Source: Neobacillus pocheonensis (lineage in GTDB: Bacteria > Bacillota > Bacilli > Bacillales > Cytobacillaceae). From it: a stretch of DNA of 64,000 bases. Each line of letters opens with the position of its first letter. Within the stretch, counting starts at the first letter, position 1. The position numbers and the translations under genes were made by a program. The stretch is from NCBI GenBank assembly GCA_023702235.1, contig JAMQCR010000002.1, positions 868,001 to 932,000 of the forward strand. Direction: 5' to 3'. The notes beneath the pieces are model-generated. The model saw nothing but the letters and a program-made list of their open reading frames with translations, was not told where the DNA came from and did no database searches. This document shows positions 47,171-56,126 of the stretch, one piece after another.

Positions 47171-48775
47171 TTGGTAATCGGAATTATATTACTAATTGTT
47201 ACCTTAGCAGTAATGGTTGGCATTTTTATGAAAGCCAATCAGGGAATCAAGAAAGCACGTGCAAAGGGGAATACCGGAGACGATTTAAATTCGTTCGGGT
47301 ATAAGCAGGAATTGTTGCGAGATATGGGTGGATTTTCAAACTTTGCCGTTTCATTTTCGGTTATCTCCATACTTACTGGAGGAGTCACGCTTTATGGTGT
47401 AGGCTTTTCAAACGGCGGACCAGCGATTATCGGAATTGGCTGGGTATTGGTAACCTTATTTTGTTTGTTCATGTCGGCTGCGCTGGCAGAGTTAACTTCG
47501 GCGATTCCTACTTCAGGAGGGGTGTACCACTGGGCGTCCATTCTTGGGAACCGCACCACCGGCTGGTATTCAGCGATTCTTAATACAGTTGGCCAAGTCG
47601 CTACGCTTGCCGGCATCGATTATGGATTGGCCGGATTTGTGGGAGCGTTAATTTGGGATAAACCAACAACTATGGAAATTAATCTTCTTTGTGCAGGGAT
47701 TCTGTTGAGCCATGCTCTTTTAAATCACTTCGGAATTCATATTGTTGCCAAGCTAAATGATGCTTCCGCCATTTATCATATGGTTGGTGTTGCTGTTATT
47801 GTTGGTGCATTGGCATTTTTCGCACCAAGTCATCATTCTATTTCGTATTTATTTGATACAACTTTTTCTACCCAAGCGAACAGTCTTCATATTCCATACG
47901 GTATAGCGTTTTTATTCGGACTTCTTCAGGCGCAATGGACAATCACTGGATATGATGCTTCCGCCCACACCAGTGAGGAAACGATAGATCCACGCGTTCG
48001 GGCTCCTTGGGGTGTGTATTTGTCGGTAGTGGTTTCCGGAATTTTTGGATTCTTGCTCCTTGCAATGGTTACCCTTTCGATTACAAATCAGGCCCAGGTA
48101 GCTGCAGCTCCTAATGCATTTTTGACTGCAGTACAGCAAGGTCTGGGAGCTAAATTCGGTTCATACCTTTCCTGGGGCGTATCTTTTGCTATGTGGTTTT
48201 GTGGACTTGCATCAACCACATCCACTTCAAGAATGATCTACGCTTTTTCCCGTGATAATGGGCTTCCGCTTTCAAAAATATGGGGAAAAGTATCAACCAA
48301 ATTTCGGACACCTGCTCCGGCAATTTATCTTTCAGTTATTATCGCACTTATGTTAGGGCTTCAGCCTGGTGTTTACGCAGCGGTTACAGCTATTTCTGTT
48401 ATGGGTCTGCACACATCCTACCTACTTCCGATTTTTTATAAGCTGCGTGCCATTTCACGGGGGGTTTGGACAGATGCGGATAATGGACCATGGCATTTAG
48501 GGAAGTGGAGTGTTCCTGTCAACATTATCGCCTTATTATGGATCGTCTTTTTCGATATTTTATTTGTCCTCGCACCAAACGATATTACATTTGGAAGCTA
48601 TACGATGCACTATGCAACCGGAAAAGCGTTTTTAGTGATTATGGTTCTTGTGGTCGTGCTGTATTACGCGTTCGCAAAACGTGCATACAAGGGGCCGAAT
48701 TTGGGTACTTATGCTGAAGTCAACATCCGTCTCAATCGAAAAGAAGCTCAACCAGATAGAGAAGAAGTAGTATAA
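47171..48775 (+). CDS. APC-family permease, probable ethanolamine/choline-type
   Basis: A 534-residue transporter with an extra N-terminal membrane helix and about 12 helices of the APC core (LTSAIPTSGGVYHWASILGN, GYDASAHTSEETIDPRVRAP). It begins at a TTG 7 bases after GGGGGGA. The family includes ethanolamine permease Eat and GABA/choline carriers. Its place directly after eutB2-eutC2 makes ethanolamine the likely substrate. EutH, the usual carrier in BMC-type clusters, is not in this window. Intact. Confidence 0.8.
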   Translation: MVIGIILLIVTLAVMVGIFMKANQGIKKARAKGNTGDDLNSFGYKQELLRDMGGFSNFAVSFSVISILTGGVTLYGVGFSNGGPAIIGIGWVLVTLFCLFMSAALAELTSAIPTSGGVYHWASILGNRTTGWYSAILNTVGQVATLAGIDYGLAGFVGALIWDKPTTMEINLLCAGILLSHALLNHFGIHIVAKLNDASAIYHMVGVAVIVGALAFFAPSHHSISYLFDTTFSTQANSLHIPYGIAFLFGLLQAQWTITGYDASAHTSEETIDPRVRAPWGVYLSVVVSGIFGFLLLAMVTLSITNQAQVAAAPNAFLTAVQQGLGAKFGSYLSWGVSFAMWFCGLASTTSTSRMIYAFSRDNGLPLSKIWGKVSTKFRTPAPAIYLSVIIALMLGLQPGVYAAVTAISVMGLHTSYLLPIFYKLRAISRGVWTDADNGPWHLGKWSVPVNIIALLWIVFFDILFVLAPNDITFGSYTMHYATGKAFLVIMVLVVVLYYAFAKRAYKGPNLGTYAEVNIRLNRKEAQPDREEVV

Positions 48776-48788
48776 GGGGAGGATCGTT

Positions 48789-49726
48789 ATGGGATTTAAA
48801 AGAAGAAAAATCGCTGTGATTGGTGCCGGATTTACCGGTGCCACAACAGCTTTAATGCTGGCTCAGAAAGAATTAGGGGATGTCGTCTTACTTGATATTC
48901 CCAATCAAACAAATCCAACAATGGGAAAAGCTTTGGATCTTCTTGAAGCAGGCCCTGTTCAAAAATTCAATGTGAACATAACGGGAACATCGGATTATGC
49001 TGAAATCAGCAATGCTGACTTGGTGATTATCACCGCAGGCGTAGCCAGAAAACCTGGAATGAGCCGAGATGATTTGGTATCGATTAATGCCGGCATTATA
49101 AAAGATGTTTCAGAAAATATACGGGAGTATGCACCTAACAGTTTTGTAATTGTTCTAAGCAATCCTGTTGATGCCATGACATACGTCTGTTTTAAAACGA
49201 CCGGATTTCCTAAAAATCGTATTTTTGGACAATCAGGTGTACTGGACACGGCACGATTTAATACGTTTGTTGCTCAAGAATTGAATGTTTCAGTGGAAGA
49301 CGTAAGCGGGTTCGTTTTAGGAGGTCATGGGGACGAAATGGTACAGTTAGTCCGCTACTCCTATGCTGGAGGAATTCCACTAGAAAAATTAATTCCGCAA
49401 GACCGATTGGATGCCATTGTGGAACGGACACGAAAAGGCGGAGGCGAGATCGTCAATCTGCTTGGCAGTGGAAGTGCGTACTATGCTCCTGCTGCTTCGA
49501 TTGTTCAAATGGCGAATCTCTCTTAAAAGACAAAAAAAGAATCCTTCCTGCCATTGCATACTTAGAGGGAGAATATGGATATAAAAATCTATATTTAGGA
49601 GTTCCTACCGTGATTGGGGGAGAAGGAATTGAAAAAATTATCGAAATTCCTTTGAATGAAAAAGAAAAGAAGGCATTGGATAAGTCTGCTGAGTCTGTTC
49701 GAAATGTAATGGAGTTACTATTTTAA
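48789..49726 (+). pseudogene. mdh: Malate/lactate dehydrogenase family (Mdh), one frameshift
   Basis: GGGGAGG lies before the ATG. KRRKIAVIGAGFTGATTALM is the NAD-binding motif, SRDDLVSINAGIIKDVSENI and VLSNPVDAMTYVCFK follow, and GGHGDEMVQLVRYS holds the catalytic His. One G is missing at about 49511 (ATGGCGAAT where ATGGCGGAAT is expected), after which LKDKKRILPAIAYLEGEYGY continues to 49726. About 312 residues. It would oxidise malate to oxaloacetate. It is the last gene of the cluster. Confidence 0.9.
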
Positions 49727-49815
49727 TATTGTTATATTTTATATTGGATGGCGATACAATTAATTTCGCAAAAACTCTAAATTATAAAAATATTTTTTGA
49801 AAGGGAGTCGGAAAG

Positions 49816-49878
49816 ATGAGAAAATTCGGTGCAGCTTTATTAGGCTGTATAATCTTAGTAGGGGCAGCAGCAGGGTGA
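49816..49878 (+). pseudogene. Lipoprotein or secreted-protein signal remnant
   Basis: GGGAGTCGG precedes MRKFGAALLGCIILVGAAAG, then a TGA. This is a signal peptide with nothing after it. Downstream fragments (VEAGIKPTDFTILNMKKR in another frame, about 49881-49937) suggest a solute-binding protein gene that has decayed. The protein family cannot be named. Confidence 0.4.
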
Positions 49879-50285
49879 GGTAGAAGCGGGTATTAAGCCT
49901 ACGGACTTCACCATTTTAAATATGAAGAAAAGGATTTAAGAAAAGAGGGATTTGTTTAAGCTGGTAACAACAGAAAAACACATTCAGTCCCTAAATGATA
50001 TTCTAAAATTTCTTTCTAAGCTCAGTGCAGTTGGCAAAGTATTCTGTTCCGTTAATACTAGTCTTTGTATTTGATGTGATAGAGTTTCGGAATGGTACTT
50101 GTAGTAGTATGTGTGGTTGCTGGGCATTTCCAACAACTTTGATTTTTACTAATGAAAATAACTTTTCTTTTATCCCTGAAAATTAACTCTATGTTTTTTT
50201 TTATTTATGCATTAAGAATAATATAATTAAAAATATTTAGAATTATCAATATAATATTATTGAATAATTATAAAGGGGTGATCCA
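49879..50285. other. Gap between eut cluster and APC permease
   Basis: Holds only fragments of unknown origin, such as TTEKHIQSLNDILKFLSKLS at about 49966-50025. The AT-rich last 130 bases probably contain the promoter of the permease gene. I see no clear hairpin terminator for the eut cluster in it. Confidence 0.35.
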
Positions 50286-51710
50286 ATGTCTCAGGTTGCA
50301 AAAACTGGTTCGATGTCTCAGGTTACAGAAACTGGTTCGATGTCTCAGGTTGGAGAAACTGAAATAAATCAATTTGGATACAAACAAGAACTAAAGAGAA
50401 GTCTTGGTTTAAAAGAGCTAACCATTTATGGTATGGTCTTTATGGCTCCGTTGGCTCCAATGCAAGTGTATGGAATGGTAGCGCAACAAAGTTTTGGTAT
50501 GTCGTGTTTAGTGTATATCGTCGGGGTCATTGCTATGTTATTTACCGCCTACAGCTATAGCCATATGGCAAAAGAATTCCCTATATCTGGATCGGTATAT
50601 TCGTACATACAACGTGCAGTGAATCCTCATGTTGGATTCGTAGCGGGTTGGATTATTCTTGCTGACTACATCCTACTACCCGCCTTATTGTACTCGATGA
50701 CGGGCAACTGGATGACCGGGATATTTCCTCATGTCCCTTCCTCCGTATGGGCGTTGCTGTTTATTGCTATTAATACGTATATTAATATCCGTGGAATCAC
50801 TGTTACTTCTCGAATGAACATGATTATGTTTTATGTACAAGTCGTCGTCATTGCAGCGGTATTGATTGTGGGCATTAACTATGTGTTTATAGGAGGTCAC
50901 GGCACTGGTGGTTTCACCCTTGCTCCATTCTTCCAAGCAAAACATTTCACTTTAGGGTTGATTGCCACTTCAACTACCATCGCAGTCCTTGGTTTCTTAG
51001 GTTTTGATGGGATCAGTACACTGGCGGAAGAAGCAACAGAGCCAAGAAAAACGGTTGGAAAGGCAACAGTTCTTTCCGTTGTATATATCGGATTTTTCTT
51101 TGTGACCCAAGCGTATATCGCGCATTTGATCCATCCAAACTACGCCAACCTGAATCCAGATATGGGGTATTTTGATATTTTGAAAGAAGCTGGCGGCACC
51201 GTCTTTTACGTAGTATTGATCCTCATCAACGTGATTGCAATTGCAGGCGCTGTAAATCTAAACTGTATGGCAGCAACCTCTAGAATTCTCTATTCAATGA
51301 GTCGTGACAATCTTCTACCATTTTCGAATTTGTTTAAGAAGATTCACCCAAAATATCAATCGCCAGTAAATTCAACTTACTTGTCTGCCATCATATGTGC
51401 GGTTACGGTTCTCGCTTTACCAACCCAAACGATCTTAATGTTTGTTAACTTTGGAGCTGTTACTTCTTTTATGATTTTAAATTTATGTGTTTGTTGGTAC
51501 TTTTTCTTTAAAAGGAGAAATCGCGGCTTGAAATCTGTTATTTATTATTTGGTTATGCCTTTGATCGGTTTTGCCGTTGTTGCTTTTGTTTGGTCAGGTT
51601 TTGACCGAAAGACCTTTATTTTTGGTATTTGCTGGTCGATTGTCGGAATTACGGTAGGAGCAGTTAAATCCAAAGGATATAAAATAAAACCACCGGCATT
51701 CCAAGAGTAA
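50286..51710 (+). CDS. APC-family amino acid permease with repeated N-terminus
   Basis: A 474-residue transporter of about 12 helices (ELTIYGMVFMAPLAPMQVYG, FPISGSVYSYIQRAVNPHVG, GFLGFDGISTLAEEATEPRK). The substrate is unknown; relatives carry amino acids or ethanolamine-like amines. The start is odd: a 27-base unit encoding MSQVxxTGS occurs nearly three times, giving three in-frame ATG codons (50286, 50313, 50340). GGGGTGAT serves the first one. Lies 41 bases upstream of an SDR gene, a likely partner. Confidence 0.85.
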   Translation: MSQVAKTGSMSQVTETGSMSQVGETEINQFGYKQELKRSLGLKELTIYGMVFMAPLAPMQVYGMVAQQSFGMSCLVYIVGVIAMLFTAYSYSHMAKEFPISGSVYSYIQRAVNPHVGFVAGWIILADYILLPALLYSMTGNWMTGIFPHVPSSVWALLFIAINTYINIRGITVTSRMNMIMFYVQVVVIAAVLIVGINYVFIGGHGTGGFTLAPFFQAKHFTLGLIATSTTIAVLGFLGFDGISTLAEEATEPRKTVGKATVLSVVYIGFFFVTQAYIAHLIHPNYANLNPDMGYFDILKEAGGTVFYVVLILINVIAIAGAVNLNCMAATSRILYSMSRDNLLPFSNLFKKIHPKYQSPVNSTYLSAIICAVTVLALPTQTILMFVNFGAVTSFMILNLCVCWYFFFKRRNRGLKSVIYYLVMPLIGFAVVAFVWSGFDRKTFIFGICWSIVGITVGAVKSKGYKIKPPAFQE

Positions 51711-51728
51711 TACATTCCAAGAGTAATA
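51697..51728 (+). repeat. 16-base tandem repeat at permease stop codon
   Basis: CATTCCAAGAGTAATA occurs twice in direct succession, the first copy carrying the TAA stop of the permease. It lies in the spacer to the SDR gene. Confidence 0.7.
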
Positions 51729-51751
51729 CATTTTAAGGGAGGATTTGGAGT

Positions 51752-52510
51752 ATGAGATTGTTAGGAAAAGTTGCGATCGTAACAGGAGCAGGAAGAGGAA
51801 TTGGAGCAGCCATTGCGAAACGATTCGCTGAAGAAGGGGCGAAAGTCGTCGTGAGCGATATCATCGAACAAGGAGCAGAGGTAGTAGAGGAAATACGAAA
51901 AGTTGGTGGCGATGTTGAATTTTTCAGAACTGACGTTTCAGAGTCTAATCAAGTTCAAAATTTAATAAATTATACTGTGGAACGTTTTGGAGCTTTACAC
52001 GTTATTTGTAACAATGCGGGGATAAATGTTCCTGGAAAAATTGAGAATATCACGGAAGAGGTGTGGGACCGAACCATGGATGTAAATGTGAAATCCATGT
52101 ATCTTACAACCAAATTTGGTATCCCTGAACTGAGAATAAGTGGTGGAGGATCTATCATTAATTTAGGATCTGTAAATAGCTTGGTCGCGGAACCAATGTT
52201 ATCTGCATATGTGGCTTCCAAAGGAGCTATACTAATGCTTACCAAGGCTATCGCATTGGATTATGCTAAGGAGAACATTCGTGCCAACTGTATTTGTCCA
52301 GGTTGGGTGAATACTACTATTAACGACTCACACGCGAATCTAATGGGTGGTATTGAAAATGTACTCAATAGTATTGATGACTTCCAACCAATCGGTCGTG
52401 TCATTCGCACCGAAGAAATTGCGAATGTAGCTTTATTCCTTGCATCTGATGAATCATCAGCAATGACTGGTAGTGCTGTGGTTGTAGACGGTGCAATGAC
52501 GGCTAAATAG
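51752..52510 (+). CDS. SDR-family NAD(P)-dependent oxidoreductase
   Basis: A complete 252-residue enzyme. TGAGRGIGAAIAKRF is the coenzyme loop, NNAG (residues about 88-91) the structural motif, Ser in NLGSVNS and Tyr-Lys in AYVASKG the catalytic residues, and ICPGWVNTT the C-terminal motif. AAGGGAGGA precedes the ATG. Aspartate at the end of the second strand (VVSDI) points to NAD rather than NADP. The substrate is unknown; it may act on the compound imported by the permease upstream. Confidence 0.9.
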   Translation: MRLLGKVAIVTGAGRGIGAAIAKRFAEEGAKVVVSDIIEQGAEVVEEIRKVGGDVEFFRTDVSESNQVQNLINYTVERFGALHVICNNAGINVPGKIENITEEVWDRTMDVNVKSMYLTTKFGIPELRISGGGSIINLGSVNSLVAEPMLSAYVASKGAILMLTKAIALDYAKENIRANCICPGWVNTTINDSHANLMGGIENVLNSIDDFQPIGRVIRTEEIANVALFLASDESSAMTGSAVVVDGAMTAK

Positions 52511-53173
52511 AAAAGGCTACCTAAATGGATATTTGAAGAAGAGGAAGAGTATAGTTATACTTTAATTTATGAACACTTTCGGAAAATAAGTATGATACCA
52601 TCGTCAACAATTTTTGAACTTTATTAGTTCTAAAATTGTCAATGGTATGGATACCGCACACTTTTAGCCCAGCCGATGAAGCGAATCTCCTGAACAATAA
52701 TTGTTCAGGAGATTCTTCTGGTACTGGCTATAAGAATGGGTTATCTTTGTTTTTCATTCGTTCTTCTAAAGGTGGATTCAATCTTCAATACATTCTAAAG
52801 ACCCCAAAAGGAATGCAAAAAGAGCAAGAAAACCAATGTTCTTGGTCATGACGAAAAGGATCGTACAGCAAATGGAGCATAATACAAATAATATCCAAAG
52901 AACCTTTTGGGGAGGTACTCCTTTTTCTATTGTCTAAAAGCCTTGAGCCCGTAGGGCTCAGAAATATGAAATTCACTCAGTTAACAAATCTAAAAATTAT
53001 TATCCAAACGAAAAACGTTGCATTTATGACTAGCATGGCTTTGAGTCACAGATATTAGCAAGATGTGAAAAAAGTGCGGTAAGTTTTCTAGTAATTACTT
53101 GGGGTCATACGGTCACCCATTTTTGATTTTATGAAAAACATTAATAATAAATCTATAAATAGGAGTGATTCGG
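52511..53173. other. Gap with palindromes
   Basis: No supported gene. A 71-codon frame at 52636-52851 spans the palindrome at 52683-52715 and is probably spurious. A second small hairpin, TGAGCCC-GTA-GGGCTCA, lies at 52944-52960. The last 60 bases should hold the promoter of the FbpA-like gene, possibly with a Fur box, but I cannot define one. Confidence 0.4.
52683..52715. repeat. Perfect 16-bp palindrome
   Basis: GAATCTCCTGAACAAT is followed after one A by its exact reverse complement. Little or no T run follows on the plus strand. It could be a cruciform-type terminator for the SDR gene (about 170 bases upstream) or a mobile-element remnant. Confidence 0.65.
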
Positions 53174-53323
53174 ATGGAGAATATTCTTCGGAAAATTGTT
53201 GAAAATAAGCGAAAAAAGTTAATAGAAAAACTGATTACTTTTAATGTATATAAGAAAGAAGATAAGCATCTATTTGAGGTATCACTAACAGAACTAGAAA
53301 ATGAATATAGAAAATTTCAATAA
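53174..53323 (+). CDS. Fur-regulated basic protein, FbpA type
   Basis: A 49-residue protein, MENILRKIVENKRKKLIEKL followed by ITFNVYKKEDKHLFEVSLTE and LENEYRKF. This matches the small FbpA family (Fur_reg_FbpA), which in B. subtilis acts with the small RNA FsrA in the iron-sparing response. AGGAGTGAT lies before the ATG. I cannot define a Fur box. It was found by reading the sequence because it is below common size cut-offs. Confidence 0.75.
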   Translation: MENILRKIVENKRKKLIEKLITFNVYKKEDKHLFEVSLTELENEYRKFQ

Positions 53324-53664
53324 CTAAATCATCCTTAGTGATTTTGGTTCCATACAATTGATTAGTAAAAAATCAAAACATTAATCCTTCACAAAGTTAT
53401 GTCAGATCAACATTTAAAGCGGTATTTCAGTGTCTAAAATTTAAACACTGTTGATTTATTTTCATAAAAAATAATTCCAATAAAAGTATAAAACGAATTG
53501 CTTGACCTAAGAATCCCTCAGGAGTGTTAGAAACGTGGGAATAAATTTGAGTTTTCAACCAGTAGACCTATTGAATCACTCTCTAAATGAAACTATTTTT
53601 GGAGTGTATTTGGTAAGTATTAAACTGTTCTATCAACAGTAATAAAATTGTAAAAGGCACGTCC
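53324..53664. other. Gap before right selC fragment
   Basis: AT-rich sequence with no gene. A 5-prime half of a tRNA-Sec gene would be expected within about 40 bases of 53665 if the tRNA were intact, and I do not find one. Confidence 0.45.
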
Positions 53665-53731
53665 AGTCTTCAAAACTGCTTGAGACCTGCGTGCCAGGTC
53701 TGGTGGGTTCGATTCCCACGCAGTCCCGCCA
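53665..53731 (+). tRNA. selC: tRNA-Sec (selC) 3-prime fragment, right repeat
   Basis: The same elements as the copy at 31506: anticodon stem-loop CAGT-CTTCAAA-ACTG (anticodon UCA), long variable arm (GAGACC and GGTCT with a different loop, TGCGTGCCA), T arm, acceptor strand GCAGTCCCG and CCA. The 5-prime half is absent. AACCTTGATATAT follows in both copies. It lies 123 bases from the 3-prime end of the integrase gene, as expected for an attachment site. Confidence 0.82.
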
Positions 53732-53854
53732 ACCTTGATATATAAGGTTTTTTGAGGACATATGTGAAGTTATAAGAGGAATTCCATTTTTAGAAATAAG
53801 TGAAAAAGATGCCTTTTGGTCACACTTTGGTCACAATGAATTAAATAGAAAATT

Positions 53855-54989
53855 TTATTTTATTAGTTGCTCTAGTAACTGAGCAGCTTCTTTTTGCATA
53901 TTCGGTAAAACATAGGTATATGTGTCCATTGTAATTCCAATAGTTGAATGACCTAATCTTTCAGAAACTACTTTAGGATGTACCCCTTGTTTTAATAATA
54001 AAGTAGCGTGAGTGTGTCTTAAATCATGAAACCTAATATAGGGTAATCCACTTATGTCTACCATCTTACGATAATTCCTTGCCATTTCGGTTGGTTGAAT
54101 TGGTTTACCATTTCTTTGGGCAAACACTAAATCCAGATCTTGGTACCCCTGTCCTAATAAAAGCTTAGTTTCTAATTGTTGCTTATAAATTTTTTTAAAT
54201 TCCTTTGTTAGAGAAGAGGTTATAGTGATTGATCTACTTCTCCCTGATTTAGGTTCCTTAAATGTTAATCCTTCCTTTTTTACTCCCTGTAAAGATTGTC
54301 GAACATAAATTATATTATTTTCAAAATCAATATCCTGCCACCGTAACCCTAAGAGCTCACCACGACGCATTCCAGTATTAATGGCAGTTAAATAAATTGG
54401 GAAATAAGTAGAATCTTTACTAACATCCAAGAAGGTTTTTACCTGTTCATTATCCCATGTTTGCATCTCAACTTTTCTTGTTTTGGGTGGAGTTACTGCC
54501 CCAGCCACATTTCTAACAATTAGTTGCCATTTACCTGCATCTTTTAAGGCTTTAAAAATTAGACGATGGTGGTGTTTTACTGATTGAGCAGAAAGGCCAC
54601 CTTCATCTATTTTTCCATTGCTAAGTTTTTGAGCGTAATACTCTTGTAAGTGCGAAGGTTGCAACTTGGAAATTTTAATATGACCTAATACTGGCTTTAA
54701 ATGTACATTAATCATGTATTGATAATTTTCATAAGTTCTTTGCGCAGTATTAGGTTTTGCATGATTTTCAAGCCAATAATCCAAATAATCGGATAGAGAA
54801 ATTTCACTTTGGCTCAAAATACGTTCCCTTGTCAATTGCATTTAATTGTTCGTTAATGTATTTTTCCGCTTCCTTTTTCGTTTTAAAGCCTCTTTTTCTT
54901 TTTTGCTTCCTTTTACCTGTTACAGGGTCCTTTCCAAGGTCAAAAACCACATTCCATGAGTTACCATCTTTTTTTATTGATCCACGCAT
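53855..54989 (-). pseudogene. int: Tyrosine-type site-specific integrase, one frameshift
   Basis: Starts at 54989 with an arm-binding domain (MRGSIKKDGNSWNVVFDLGK, KTKKEAEKYINEQL) that ends after GTYFEP, when the frame changes near 54815. The rest (EISLSDYLDYWLENHAK, core-binding domain) leads into the catalytic domain with Arg in NTGMRRGELLGLRW, HDLRHTHATLLL, LGHSTIGIT and the nucleophile Tyr in TMDTYTYV. The total of about 377 residues fits phage or ICE integrases. It lies beside the selC fragment, so selC is its likely attachment site. Confidence 0.9.
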
Positions 54990-55028
54990 TTTTAAAGCCT
55001 CCTTTGTTAATTTTTTTTAGCTAGTCCT

Positions 55029-55192
55029 ATTTATATCAATTGAACCACCCCCTTACCTCCTCAATTGGTCTTTTAACTGATTTTGCAGCATCTTCAATGG
55101 ATTTTCCCTTTTTTCTAACTAATGTTCTGGCTCTGAATTTCAATTGATTATAGTTATTTTCGCATGAACCATGTTTATCAATTTGTGTTGGT
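55029..55192 (-). pseudogene. Remnant of a small element-borne protein
   Basis: Upstream of the integrase on the same strand an open stretch reads CPPTQIDKHGSCENNYNQLK and FRARTLVRKKGKSIEDAAKS, then VKRPIEEVRGWF. The end looks like a helix-turn-helix. There is no start codon in frame and no ribosome binding site. It may be part of a small excisionase or regulator gene, but I cannot name it. Confidence 0.35.
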
Positions 55193-55227
55193 GGACAAAC
55201 CAAATAATGAAGACAAATAAAAAACTA

Positions 55228-55264
55228 ACTCAAAAGAGTCGTCATTCAACGACCTTTTGAGTCA
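55228..55264. terminator. Terminator-like hairpin
   Basis: ACTCAAAAGAGTCGT pairs with ACGACCTTTTGAGT around a five-base loop. It lies between the OsmC gene 3-prime end and the integrase region and separates the two. Confidence 0.65.
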
Positions 55265-55338
55265 GACTCTTAATTTTAAAGACCCGTTTTATTTGATAGG
55301 CCTAATAAAATGAATTTCTACATCATTGGTGAATCCTA

Positions 55339-55773
55339 TCATTTCACAGAAACTTTACCTTGAACTTCAATTTTAACATCTGCTTTTTTCAATATATTTC
55401 CGACATCGCACCCTTTATCTGCTGCTTCTGTCGCTCTTTGTGCGGATTGAATTTGTTCTTCTGTTGCATCTTCAGATAAAACGATGTGAGGATAATGGAT
55501 AATTTTAAATTCACTATCAGATATATTTGCCTCTGAGTTCACTGTAAGTTCAGCAACAGGCAGGTTTCTGCTTGCAAGCACAAACGTAAGAGTTGCTGTA
55601 TAACAAGTCGTTACAGAAGAAACGAGAACCTCTTTTGGATTTGCTCCATTACCACTACCACCTAATGATGTTGGAATAGCGATTTTTGTATCAAGGTACT
55701 CTGCTTTTAGAGTTCCATTCCCTGTTACCCCACCATCCCAAACAGCATTCACATTTATTATCATATCAGCCAT
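55339..55773 (-). CDS. OsmC-family peroxiredoxin-like protein
   Basis: A 144-residue protein from the ATG at 55773, which has AGGAGTG 8 bases upstream; the frame is open further up to 55887 without family similarity. LGGSGNGANPKEVLVSSVTT then Cys-TATL provides the first redox Cys, and DKGCDVGNILKKADV the second. OsmC/Ohr proteins reduce organic hydroperoxides using this Cys pair. A palindrome of the local TetR type lies about 130 bases upstream, so it is probably part of the TetR regulon. Confidence 0.88.
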   Translation of the reverse strand: MADMIINVNAVWDGGVTGNGTLKAEYLDTKIAIPTSLGGSGNGANPKEVLVSSVTTCYTATLTFVLASRNLPVAELTVNSEANISDSEFKIIHYPHIVLSEDATEEQIQSAQRATEAADKGCDVGNILKKADVKIEVQGKVSVK

Positions 55774-55895
55774 AATTAACACTCCTTCAAATAAATTATT
55801 TGCATATATATCTTGACTATTTACGTATGTTTTTACTCTATGGGTATGGCAAACACTACGTGAAAAGACAAGAAAAACAGTTTTCATGGTTTAAT

Positions 55896-55917
55896 TTTAC
55901 CTACCGATCGGTACAAA
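55896..55917. promoter_or_regulatory. TetR-type operator 1 (upstream of OsmC gene)
   Basis: TTACC-TACCGATC-GGTACAA with a perfect TACCGATCGGTA centre (55902-55913). It has the same layout as the sites at 56512-56539 and 56687-56704. Binding by the TetR protein encoded at 57436 is inferred. Confidence 0.7.
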
Positions 55918-56126
55918 TTGTGGTTTAACAAACTCTATAAAAAGTTGGCAAGTAAACAGTTTATATTTTTTAAAAAATTTGGACTTTTTACAAATCACAT
56001 CTTTGATATTGATCGAAAGTTGAATGTTTTTGCTGAATCTTTAAAACGCATTTTATAGATTTTCTTATTTAAAAGATATATTAATCGTTACAAAAGATTT
56101 GGACTCTTCATCTAAACAAATTTGCT

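Noticed and set aside
52636..52851. 71-codon frame after the SDR gene
   Set aside because: It is read through a perfect palindrome, has no ribosome binding site and shows no family similarity.
53665..53854. Simple single element spanning the eut region with this integrase
   Set aside because: The integrase lies outside the two selC repeats, so the simplest one-element model does not fit; tandem islands or rearrangement are needed.
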